Shown here: one piece after another, positions 5,730-13,252 of the stretch
How the letters are laid out: each line of letters begins with the position of its first letter
Position numbering within the stretch: position 1 is the stretch's first letter
Origin: CAVZMO01 sp963776195
GTDB lineage: Bacteria; Nitrospirota; Thermodesulfovibrionia; Thermodesulfovibrionales; SM23-35
Direction of reading: 5' to 3'
Length of the DNA: 14,090 bases
Assembly (NCBI GenBank): GCA_963776195.1
Contig: CAVZMO010000049.1
Location: forward strand, 1 to 14,090
Made by a program: the position numbers and the translations under genes
Notes under the pieces: generated by a model
The model's input: the letters and a program-made list of their open reading frames with translations, nothing else
Database searches by the model: none
What the model was told of the DNA's origin: nothing

Positions 5730-8398
5730 ATGATCGGAACATTATTGAGCAAAGTTTTTGGTACGAAGAATGAGCGCGAGCTTAAAAGACTATGGCCGCT
5801 CGTTGAAAAGATCAATTCCGTGGAGGCACAGGTAGCCGGCCTTTCGGATGCACACCTAACAGACATGACAGGGGAATTCAAAAGAAGGCTTGAGGCGGGC
5901 GAAACCCTCGATGATATTCTCCCTGAGGCGTTTTCGGTAGTGCGCGAAGTATCCAGCGCAAGCTGAACATGCGGCACTTTGATGTACAGATGCTTGGAGG
6001 CGTCGTACTCCATGAGGGCAAGATTGCAGAGATGAAGACCGGTGAGGGTAAGACTCTGGTGGCCACCCTACCCGTATATCTCAATGCAATCGATGGAAGG
6101 GGTGTCCATGTTGTTACCGTTAATGACTACCTTGCGAAGAGGGACACCCAATGGATGGGCCCGATATATAACTTCCTCGGACTGTCGGTGGGCGCCATAC
6201 AGCATGATGTGTCATTCCTGTACGATCCGTCGTATCGCTCTACGGACAAAAGATTGGATTTCCTCAGACCCTGTTCAAGACAGGATGCTTATTTAGCGGA
6301 TATAACGTACGGCACAAACAACGAATACGGATTTGATTATCTCAGGGATAATATGAAATATGAACTTTCCGATTACTGTCAGAGGGAATTGAACTATGCG
6401 ATCGTGGACGAGGTGGACAGTATCCTCATAGACGAGGCAAGGACACCACTCATCATATCGGGTCCCTCGGAGGAATCGACCGACAAGTATTACAAGATAG
6501 ACAAGATCATCCCGAAACTTCAGAAAGATACCGATTACACGATCGATGAAAAAGCAAAAACCGCTATCCTCACCGAGGAAGGCAATATTAGGGTAGAAAG
6601 ACTTCTCGGCGCGGGCAACCTTTATGACCCGGAGAATATCGAACTGGTACATCACGTTCTGCAGGCGCTCAAGGCATACACCCTTTTCAAAAAGGATGTT
6701 GATTATGTTGTCAAAGAAGGAGAGGTGCTCATCGTTGATGAATTTACCGGCCGGCTTATGCCCGGCAGACGCTGGTCGGACGGACTCCATCAAGCGGTGG
6801 AAGCAAAAGAAGGAGTAAAGATTGAGAGCGAGAACCAGACCCTCGCGACGATAACCTTTCAGAACTACTTCAGGATGTACAAGAAACTCGCGGGCATGAC
6901 CGGTACGGCCGATACAGAGGCGGAAGAGTTCGCAAAAATCTATAACCTCGAGGTGATGGTAATACCCACAAATCAACCTATGGTAAGGAGCGATTATCCT
7001 GACACGGTATATAAATCTGAAAAAGGGAAATTTAATGCCGTAATTACAGAAATAGAAGATCTTCATAAAAAGGGTCAGCCGATCCTCGTCGGCACGATCT
7101 CGATAGAAAAGTCCGAAACATTGAGTCTTCTCTTAAAGAAAAAGGGCATTCCTCACTCTGTTTTGAATGCGAAGTATCATGAGAAAGAAGCGGAGATTAT
7201 TTCCCAGGCCGGGCGGAGCGGCGCCGTTACCATAGCCACCAATATGGCGGGAAGAGGAACAGACATAGTTCTCGGGGGCAATCCCGAGGGCCTCGGGCGG
7301 GAAATTTTGAGGGATAAAACGGACTATACCGATGAAGAGTGGAAACATGCCCTTATGAAGGCAGAGGATGTTTGCAAGATTGACAGGGAGAAGGTCTTAT
7401 CTGCAGGAGGTTTTCATATCCTCGGCACGGAAAGACACGAGGCGAGAAGGATCGATAATCAGCTGAGAGGCCGCTCCGGAAGGCAGGGGGACCCCGGCTC
7501 ATCGAGATTTTATCTCTCCCTCGAAGACGATCTCATGAGAATCTTCGGTTCAGACAGAATTTCAGGACTCATGGATAAGCTCGGCATGGATGAAGATATG
7601 CCTATAGAAAATAAAATGGTGACCAAGGCCATCGAAAACGCGCAGAAACGTGTGGAAGCTCATAACTTCGATATAAGAAAACACCTGCTTGAGTATGACG
7701 ATGTTATGAACAAGCAAAGGACGGAAATCTATTCTTTCAGGAAAGAGATTCTCCAGGGTGAGAGTCTTAAGGAACGGATCTTTGGTATGGTCGATGAGGT
7801 GGTCGACGAACTGCTCCTGATATATTGCCCTGAAGAAAAGCACCGCGAAGAATGGGATATCAAGGGACTCAAGGATTCGCTTTATGGAATATTTTCTCTT
7901 GCACCGGATACATCGTCTGTGAATCAGGATTCGTTGAGGGACACCCTCTCTTCAGAAATAAATAAGGCATATGAACAGAAGGAGTCGGAAGTCGGCAGCG
8001 ACGTCGTAAGATATCTCGAAAAAGTCATCATGCTTCAGGTTATCGATGCCCAGTGGAAAGATCATCTGCTCGCCATGGACCATCTGAAAGAGGGCATAGG
8101 TCTCAGAGGTTATGGACAGAAAGATCCGCTCGTCGAATACAAAAAGGAGGCCTTTGACATATTTGCGGAAATGACATCGCGAATATCGATAGAGGTTGTC
8201 AGCAGGCTTTTCAAAATACAGGTACAGAAGAAGGAAACCGTCAAAAAAGAGCCTGCGAAACAGACGCGCTTAAACTACAATAGGGGCGAAGGTTCGGTCG
8301 CTCAAACAGTGAGACGCGAAAAAAAGGTGGGCAGGAATGACCCTTGCCCGTGTGGAAGCGGAAAGAAATACAAGAAATGTTGTGGTGTAAATGCTTGA
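5730..8398 (+). CDS. secA: SecA, preprotein translocase ATPase (one-base frameshift near 5954)
   Basis: SecA is the ATPase motor that drives preproteins through SecYEG at the inner membrane. The gene reads in two phases. Positions 5730-5966 encode 78 aa starting MIGTLLSKVFG and ending at a TGA (5964-5966). The second phase continues from the CAG at 5954-5956 as QRKLNMRHFDVQ. One missing base, probably a C of a CCC run near 5954, would restore a protein of about 889 aa, normal for SecA. Downstream are Walker A (MKTGEGKT), VDEVDSILIDEARTP (DEAD-like), MAGRGTDI and the C-terminal zinc/SecB-binding motif GRNDPCPCGSGKKYKKCC. All else is intact and SecA is essential, so a sequence error is likelier than real loss. 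I see no slippery heptamer for programmed frameshifting. Start choice follows the family N-terminus. The next gene follows after 10 bp. Confidence 0.95.
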
Positions 8399-8408
8399 CG
8401 CGGTATAA

Positions 8409-9803
8409 ATGTCAAAAATTTTTCTTATAGGCCGCAATGCAGCAAGGAATGATTATGAAGATTCCCTTGTATCACTGGGCTATAGCACCAGCAAATTTGA
8501 TTCCCTCGATAAGGTCCTTCAAAATTTAAACGAAAAAGTTGGTCTTATTATTGCAGACAAGAAACTTGCCGGCGAACCGTCTTTTGAGGAATTTCTTAAG
8601 TCCTCAAGAAGCATTCCGAAGATTATCATCTCAGACACCCGTTCCTTCACGGGAATTACTCCGTGGACCAAAGGGTCTGTTGTCTATCCGCTTTACACAC
8701 CCAGTGTAAAAGAGCTTACTTTTTTTATTAAGAGATTGATCAAAGAAAATGAGATATCGTCTGAACATGCCAGATTGAAATGCGACTTATCTGTGGCAAG
8801 GCGTGAACTCGGCTTCTTTGAAGAGGTGAGCAAGGTGCTCACCTCTTCGTTGGAGTTGAGCGCTATCCTCTCAAAAATAATGCAAAAAGTAAAGGAAATG
8901 ACTAAAGCCGAAGCTTGGTCTGTTCTCCTGGTTGATCGCGAGACAGGTGAACTGGTATTCGAGAAAACAACCGCAAAAAAGAAGAAGGAGATACAAAAAA
9001 TCCGGTTGAAGATCGGTGAAGGGATAGCCGGATGGGTCGCCCGTGAAGGTATCCCGGTCGTTGTCCCGGATGTCTCCAAAGATGAGCGGTTCCTGGGCAA
9101 GATAGATAAAGCTATTCACTTTAAAACAAAATCTCTTATGTGTGTTCCTATCAAAATCAACGAAGAGATCCTCGGGGTACTTGAGCTGGTAAATAAGACC
9201 ACGGGAGAACCTTTTAAGAAGGAAGACCTTGATCTTTTGATGAAGCTTGTCGACCTTGCAGCGATAGCTATCGAAAGGACATCTCTCTATCAAAAGATGA
9301 CGGAATTCGCCATTACGGATGACCTCACGAAGCTCTTCAATACACGATATCTTAACAGAACAATCGAGATCGAGATCCAACGTTCCACCCGATATAATTC
9401 CTCTGTTTCGCTGATATTTATGGATATTGATTACTTCAAACATGTCAATGACCGTTACGGCCACATCATCGGCAGTAAGGTGCTGGTCGAAATGGGCCAG
9501 CTTCTCCTCAAAAGCCTCAGGTCGGTCGATATCGTTGCGCGTTATGGCGGAGATGAGTTTGTCATCGTGCTTCCCCAGACACCTCCGGCTTCAGCGGCAC
9601 AGATTGCCGAAAGGATGCGGAAGTCAGTCGAACTGAATTCGTTTCTTAAGAAAGAGGGCTATTCTTTGAAATTGACTGCGAGCTTCGGTGTTGCCTCCTA
9701 TCCGGAAAGCGCAAAATCCAAGGAGGATCTCATCAGGCTTGCCGACGACGCAATGTACAGGGTTAAGTATCAAACTCGAAATGCCGTTTATGCTATAGTA
9801 TAA
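8409..9803 (+). CDS. Diguanylate cyclase with pseudo-receiver, GAF and GGDEF domains
   Basis: The family makes c-di-GMP from two GTP. The protein is 464 aa with no membrane segment or signal peptide. Residues 1-115 have a receiver-like fold pattern. D50 (LIIAD) is in the phosphoacceptor place, but the N-terminal acidic pair is absent (IFLIGRN) and the usual KP lysine is replaced (YPLYTP), so it is probably a degenerate receiver. Residues 145-290 form a GAF domain (IGEGIAGWV, VVPDV, LMCVPI, LGVLEL). Residues 300-464 form the GGDEF domain: DDLTKLFNTRYL, FMDIDYFKHVND, RYGGDEF (active motif 380-384) and the product-inhibition I-site RSVD (371-374), five residues before GGDEF. It should be catalytically active and feedback-limited. 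It follows secA by 10 bp and precedes the GTPase by 3 bp, so co-transcription is likely. No Shine-Dalgarno motif is visible. Confidence 0.92.
   Translation: MSKIFLIGRNAARNDYEDSLVSLGYSTSKFDSLDKVLQNLNEKVGLIIADKKLAGEPSFEEFLKSSRSIPKIIISDTRSFTGITPWTKGSVVYPLYTPSVKELTFFIKRLIKENEISSEHARLKCDLSVARRELGFFEEVSKVLTSSLELSAILSKIMQKVKEMTKAEAWSVLLVDRETGELVFEKTTAKKKKEIQKIRLKIGEGIAGWVAREGIPVVVPDVSKDERFLGKIDKAIHFKTKSLMCVPIKINEEILGVLELVNKTTGEPFKKEDLDLLMKLVDLAAIAIERTSLYQKMTEFAITDDLTKLFNTRYLNRTIEIEIQRSTRYNSSVSLIFMDIDYFKHVNDRYGHIIGSKVLVEMGQLLLKSLRSVDIVARYGGDEFVIVLPQTPPASAAQIAERMRKSVELNSFLKKEGYSLKLTASFGVASYPESAKSKEDLIRLADDAMYRVKYQTRNAVYAIV
8820..8848. repeat. Perfect 13-bp inverted repeat inside the cyclase gene
   Basis: Arms GAAGAGGTGAGCA (8820-8832) and TGCTCACCTCTTC (8836-8848) flank the 3-nt loop AGG. 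In RNA this is a strong hairpin at the linker between the pseudo-receiver and GAF regions (residues around 138-147). No T tract follows on either strand, so it is not an intrinsic terminator. Confidence 0.85.
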
Positions 9804-9806
9804 TTT

Positions 9807-10877
9807 ATGGCCCTCTTTAATTATGCGACGAAAGAGATTACTATCAAGATCGTTTACTACGGCGCGGGACTGAGCGGTAAAACCACGAATCTTCAGTACC
9901 TCCATTCGGTTTTTGAGCCTGCAAAAAAGGGAAAGTTACTGTCCCTTGCCACCGAAGCTGACAGGACTCTCTTCTTTGATTTTCTCCCCATTCAACTGGG
10001 AAAGATAAGCGATTTTTCTATACGGTTTCAGCTCTATACCGTGCCGGGACAGGTCAGGTATAACGCAACACGGAAACTCGTTCTCAAGGGCGCCGACGCC
10101 ATCGTATTTGTTGCAGACTCGCAGCGCGAGATGAGGGAGCAGAACATAGAGAGCCTGAAGAATATGAGTGAAAATCTGATCGCGAATAACATTAACCCTG
10201 ATGAGATCCCGGTGATCCTGCAATTTAATAAAAGGGACCTCGTGAATATCTTATCCGTTGATCAGTTGAACAAGGACTTGAATGAAAACGGGAAATATGA
10301 ATACAAAGAAGCAAAGGCAATAGATGGAACTGGTGTCGAGGAAACGTTTCAAGACATAACCAGGCTTGTCATAAAAGGTATTTCTGAAAAACATAAGATT
10401 GACGTGCGACCTGCCGCCGAGACTGCCGAGGCTATCGCTGAAGAAAAACCTAAGAAAGAAACGGTTGTAGAAGGCATCACTTTGCCGGAGATGGAAATAG
10501 AGCAGACTCGATATGAAATGCAGGGAAGAAAAAGCGAAAAAGCGCAAACCGCTGTTCTGGAAGAAACCTATCAGCCCAGAGGGACTATAGCTGAAGAGGC
10601 CGGGGAAATCAGGGAAGTACCTGTTATTTCAAGGGAAAAAGAGATCGAGGAAATCAAGGAAACACTTGTTGTTTCCGCAGAAAAAATGGATTTGATCGTC
10701 AATGGCATGACCGAGATATCACTGACACTAAAAGAACTGAAGAATGCGATTTCTGGTATTCAAACCGAGATAAGGGACATGAAGAAAGAAGAGAAAGAGG
10801 TCGGAACCCATCTCAGGGAAATAGCAGACATCTTAGACAATTTAAAAACAAGGAGAAGGTGGTTCAGGTTCTGGTAA
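9807..10877 (+). CDS. MglA-like small GTPase with long C-terminal coiled-coil extension
   Basis: MglA-family Ras-like GTPases set cell polarity and drive motility or pilus dynamics in Myxococcus and relatives. Residues 1-195 are the G domain: P-loop GAGLSGKTT (19-27), YTVPGQVRYN (77-86, the MglA-type switch that replaces the usual DxxG), VFVADSQ (100-106) and NKRD (141-144). MglA is normally about 195 aa; this protein has 356. Residues 200-300 are acidic, low in complexity and rich in E, K and A, probably disordered. Residues 300-345 look like a coiled coil (MTEISLTLKELKNAISGIQ and following). The protein ends in the basic/aromatic RRRWFRFW, which could touch membrane or a partner. It sits 3 bp behind the diguanylate cyclase, pointing to a shared polarity or c-di-GMP pathway. 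No MglB/Roadblock gene is in the window. No Shine-Dalgarno motif. Confidence 0.9.
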   Translation: MALFNYATKEITIKIVYYGAGLSGKTTNLQYLHSVFEPAKKGKLLSLATEADRTLFFDFLPIQLGKISDFSIRFQLYTVPGQVRYNATRKLVLKGADAIVFVADSQREMREQNIESLKNMSENLIANNINPDEIPVILQFNKRDLVNILSVDQLNKDLNENGKYEYKEAKAIDGTGVEETFQDITRLVIKGISEKHKIDVRPAAETAEAIAEEKPKKETVVEGITLPEMEIEQTRYEMQGRKSEKAQTAVLEETYQPRGTIAEEAGEIREVPVISREKEIEEIKETLVVSAEKMDLIVNGMTEISLTLKELKNAISGIQTEIRDMKKEEKEVGTHLREIADILDNLKTRRRWFRFW

Positions 10878-10887
10878 TTCTTTTCAG

Positions 10888-12393
10888 TTAAACCATCCCC
10901 AGAGTCCTTATCAATGCTTCCGCCTTTTTCAGGGTTTCAAGATATTCTCTCGCCGGATCTGAGTCTGCCACGATTCCGGCGCCTGCCTGCACGTAGGCAA
11001 CATTGCTCTTTATAACAAACGTTCTGATTATTATATTGAGATCCATGTTCCCGGAAAAACCGATATAGCCCATTGAACCTGTATACGGCCCTCTCCTTAC
11101 CGGTTCGAGTTCATCGATAATCTCCATGCATCTCACCTTTGGAACCCCTGTTATCGTGCCGCCGGGGAATGCCGCCTTTATCGCATTGAAACAGTCTTTG
11201 CCATTTGCAAGATTTCCCGTCACATTCGAAACGATATGGATTACGTGGGAGCAATCTTCGGTGATCATAAGCTCATCGACCCTCACGGTACCGTAGTCCG
11301 AAATCCTTCCAAGGTCGTTCCTCTCAAGGTCGATCAGCATGATGTGCTCCGCCCTCTCCTTTTCATTCAAAAGAAGTTCTTCGCGCATCATTTCGTCTTC
11401 CTCGCTATCCCTTCCCCTCGGCCTCGTTCCCGCGATCGGCCTTGTTTCAACTATTCCGTCCCTTACTCTCACCAGCCTCTCAGGAGAAGAACTCACGATC
11501 TGGTAATCTCTAAAATTCATGAATGCAGCAAAGGGTGACGGATTAATGGATCTCAGTATTTTATAGAGGTTCCAGGCAGATTTATCGCCGATATTGGCGG
11601 AAACCCTTTGTGAGAGGTTTGCCTGAAAAATATCCCCCGCAGCGATATATTCCTTCGCCTTCTTAACAATGTCCATGTAATCTTTTTTTTTCATCTCATA
11701 GATGACGTCGATTTTCCCCCTTGCATTCGATATTCGGCCTTCGACATTTGCGTCTTCACTGCTGACTTTCAACCGATAACTTTTGACCCGTTTCCGTATC
11801 TTTTCAATCTCATACTCAGCCTCGTCATATTTTTCCGGCCAAGCAGCACTTCCGATCACTCCTTTTCCATCCAACGAATCTCTTGCGCCGGGACACACAA
11901 TAATCCAGCTTCTTTTACATACATGGTCAAAGGCAATGCATTTATCGACCATCAAGAAATGCGCATCCGGCAAATTGAGATCATCTAAGGCATTCTCGGG
12001 TAATCTTTCAAGATATTGGACAAAATCATAACCGAGAAGACCAGCGGCGCCTCCCTGAAAAGGAGGGAGATAATCGAAGGGGATCTGCCGGTATGCCCCA
12101 ATCAGTTTCTTCAGTATACTCAGCGGCTTATCCGAAACTTCAGTCTTTTTCCCTGCTGCCCCGATCTCCACAAGTCCATTTTTTGTCTTGAATATCAAAT
12201 AAGGATCAAACCCTATAAAAGAGTATCGGGCAATCTTTTCCGGGCCTTTTACGCTCTCAAGGAGCAGACTGTTTGGAGATGCTACCGATTCATATATTCC
12301 ACATGGAGGTGAATACGGTATCTCCCGATGAAGCGGTGGAATCCCGCCGCTCTTTATACGCTCCATGAATTCTTTTTTCGAAGGGACCACCAT
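10888..12393 (-). CDS. Chorismate-utilising synthase component I (PabB/TrpE family)
   Basis: The family uses chorismate with glutamine-derived ammonia to make aminodeoxychorismate (PabB, folate) or anthranilate (TrpE, tryptophan). The 501-aa protein has an N-terminal domain with LLLES (43-47) and RYSFIGFDP. The chorismate-binding domain starts near residue 235: GDIFQANLSQR (253-263), INPSPFAAF (283-291), SSSPERL, RPIAGTRPRG (318-327), EHIMLIDLERNDLGR and AGAGIVADSDP. Evidence on the substrate is mixed. PIAGT and LLES are TrpE-like, whereas PSPFAAF replaces the tryptophan-contacting PSPYM of TrpE and is more PabB-like. No trp gene or glutaminase partner lies beside it, so I slightly favour PabB. 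It converges on the GTPase gene with only 10 bp between stops. A promoter ends 9 nt before the ATG. Confidence 0.88.
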   Translation of the reverse strand: MVVPSKKEFMERIKSGGIPPLHREIPYSPPCGIYESVASPNSLLLESVKGPEKIARYSFIGFDPYLIFKTKNGLVEIGAAGKKTEVSDKPLSILKKLIGAYRQIPFDYLPPFQGGAAGLLGYDFVQYLERLPENALDDLNLPDAHFLMVDKCIAFDHVCKRSWIIVCPGARDSLDGKGVIGSAAWPEKYDEAEYEIEKIRKRVKSYRLKVSSEDANVEGRISNARGKIDVIYEMKKKDYMDIVKKAKEYIAAGDIFQANLSQRVSANIGDKSAWNLYKILRSINPSPFAAFMNFRDYQIVSSSPERLVRVRDGIVETRPIAGTRPRGRDSEEDEMMREELLLNEKERAEHIMLIDLERNDLGRISDYGTVRVDELMITEDCSHVIHIVSNVTGNLANGKDCFNAIKAAFPGGTITGVPKVRCMEIIDELEPVRRGPYTGSMGYIGFSGNMDLNIIIRTFVIKSNVAYVQAGAGIVADSDPAREYLETLKKAEALIRTLGMV

Positions 12394-12402
12394 ATATTAT
12401 GG

Positions 12403-12432
12403 AGTATAGCCTGAACAGACTTACCATAGCAA
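12403..12432 (-). promoter_or_regulatory. Predicted promoter of the pabB/trpE-like gene
   Basis: On the minus strand TTGCTA (12432-12427; 4 of 6) and TATACT (12408-12403; 5 of 6) are 18 bp apart. The -10 box ends 9 nt before the ATG at 12393, giving a leader of only a few nt. No Shine-Dalgarno motif. Confidence 0.4.
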
Positions 12433-12445
12433 AATATATCAACGG

Positions 12446-12467
12446 TTACTAATACGGTCATTAGTAA
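12446..12467. promoter_or_regulatory. Inverted repeat, candidate operator
   Basis: TTACTAAT-ACGGTC-ATTAGTAA has perfect 8-bp arms and a 6-bp centre. It lies just upstream of the predicted -35 box (12427-12432) of the pabB/trpE-like gene, inside the 209-bp divergent region. The shape resembles binding sites of dimeric HTH regulators such as TetR-type proteins; the actual regulator is unknown. Confidence 0.45.
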
Positions 12468-12520
12468 GGCGACGCTCTCATCACTTTCTGTCGTTCCGGT
12501 AGCGCTTATTGGATTGCAAG

Positions 12521-12534
12521 TCGGGTTATCCCGA
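12521..12534. other. Small stem-loop in the divergent intergenic region
   Basis: TCGGG-TTAT-CCCGA forms a 5-bp stem with a 4-nt loop, about 70 bp upstream of the LuxR-type regulator remnant. It is too short to assign a function and I recognise no riboswitch consensus around it. Confidence 0.25.
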
Positions 12535-12602
12535 ATGGGAGATGGACAAAGGCGTCTTTTTTGTGGTATTAATCAATCGCTTACTTTTTACAGGGAATAG
12601 AA

Positions 12603-13211
12603 ATGAACTCATCAGAAGAAAAAAGCAAGAAAGCATGTGAGAGTGCAGCAGAGACGCGCGGTGAATAGGTGAATAAGATAGACAAGGATATACTGGCAAG
12701 CGTAAAGCACTCGCTAATAACCTGTCTTGAGCAGTTAGAAAATGAACCCATAATACTTATTGATGCAAAAGGCAAACACCGGGTGAATAGTCTGGCGAGA
12801 AAAAGTATTGCTCAAAGAGGGATGTCCGTCGAAGACTTCATGGAATGAATCAAGGCCGGTTCATCTCACCTGCAAGATATCTCGTGCCGTGATGTCCGCG
12901 TCCATATGTGCAGGTTGCGCAATAAAGAAGTGTTTGCGTTTCTCAAGCTTGAGAGTGAAGACCCCCGTACTATGAAAGAGGTCAATCTTACCGAGAAACA
13001 GAAAGAAATTTTACGTTACGTTGTAAAGGGCCTTTCGAACAAGGAGATAGCGGATAAGATGCTCATACGTCCGGGAACTGTTAATACCCACCTCGATATC
13101 ATTTACTTGAAGCTTGGCTGCTCAAGCCGCCTTGAAGCTTCGCTTATTGCCCTTAAGAACGGCCTTTTTCTCCGCTCGCCGGAAGTCCCATCAAAAAAAA
13201 GAGATAAATGA
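12603..13211 (+). pseudogene. PAS-like/LuxR-HTH transcriptional regulator interrupted by in-frame TAG and TGA
   Basis: One reading frame runs from the ATG at 12603 (preceded by AGGG, 7 nt away) to the TGA at 13209. It is broken only by TAG (12666-12668) and TGA (12846-12848). Codons 1-21 are a charged leader. A GTG directly after the TAG (12669) could restart translation. From there about 60 residues (EPIILIDAKGKHRVNSLA, SVEDFME) look like a short PAS-type sensor. After the TGA the frame continues as IKAGSSHLQDI, LRNKEVFAFLKLE and then a full LuxR/GerE HTH. The TGA sits where a tryptophan codon would fit (FME-W-IKAG), so TGG to TGA is the simplest explanation. The decayed kinase downstream supports real decay. 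I found no convincing selenocysteine hairpin after the TGA. Confidence 0.65.
12906..13211 (+). CDS. Surviving LuxR/GerE-type HTH DNA-binding module of the interrupted regulator
   Basis: This is the longest uninterrupted part of the regulator, 101 aa from an internal ATG. Residues 28-86 match the LuxR-type helix-turn-helix: LTEKQKEILRYVVKGLSNKE, IADKM, the recognition helix around PGTVNTHLDIIYLKLG, and SSRLEASL. Such domains bind DNA as dimers, usually under control of an N-terminal sensor. Here the sensor half is separated by a stop. No ribosome site precedes the ATG, so independent translation is uncertain; most likely it is only the 3' part of the gene starting at 12603 or 12669. Confidence 0.5.
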   Translation: MCRLRNKEVFAFLKLESEDPRTMKEVNLTEKQKEILRYVVKGLSNKEIADKMLIRPGTVNTHLDIIYLKLGCSSRLEASLIALKNGLFLRSPEVPSKKRDK

Positions 13212-13252
13212 TAAATACAAAGGAATGAGCCTGTACCTGTATAGGATCCGAC

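Noticed and set aside
5949..5957. Programmed -1 frameshift in secA
   Set aside because: There is no X-XXY-YYZ slippery heptamer and no evident pseudoknot; secA is not known to use recoding.
6293..7066. Long minus-strand open frame (257 codons) opposite secA
   Set aside because: It lies fully within the well-supported secA coding frame and its translation shows no domain pattern; it is a shadow frame.
9776..9804. Perfect TATAAT (9799-9804) with TCGAAA 17 bp upstream, before the MglA-like gene
   Set aside because: Transcription would begin about 9811, inside the coding sequence after the ATG at 9807; it mostly consists of the cyclase stop region. No usable downstream start precedes the P-loop.
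12500..12560. Riboswitch or start of a coding fragment (YPEWEMDKGVFF) upstream of the regulator remnant
   Set aside because: Only a 5-bp stem is present, no known riboswitch consensus is recognised, and the peptide has no start or family pattern.
12846..12848. Selenocysteine reading of the in-frame TGA
   Set aside because: No convincing stem-loop with the usual loop G/U lies just downstream, the site fits tryptophan, and a second stop (TAG) plus the decayed neighbour point to pseudogene formation.
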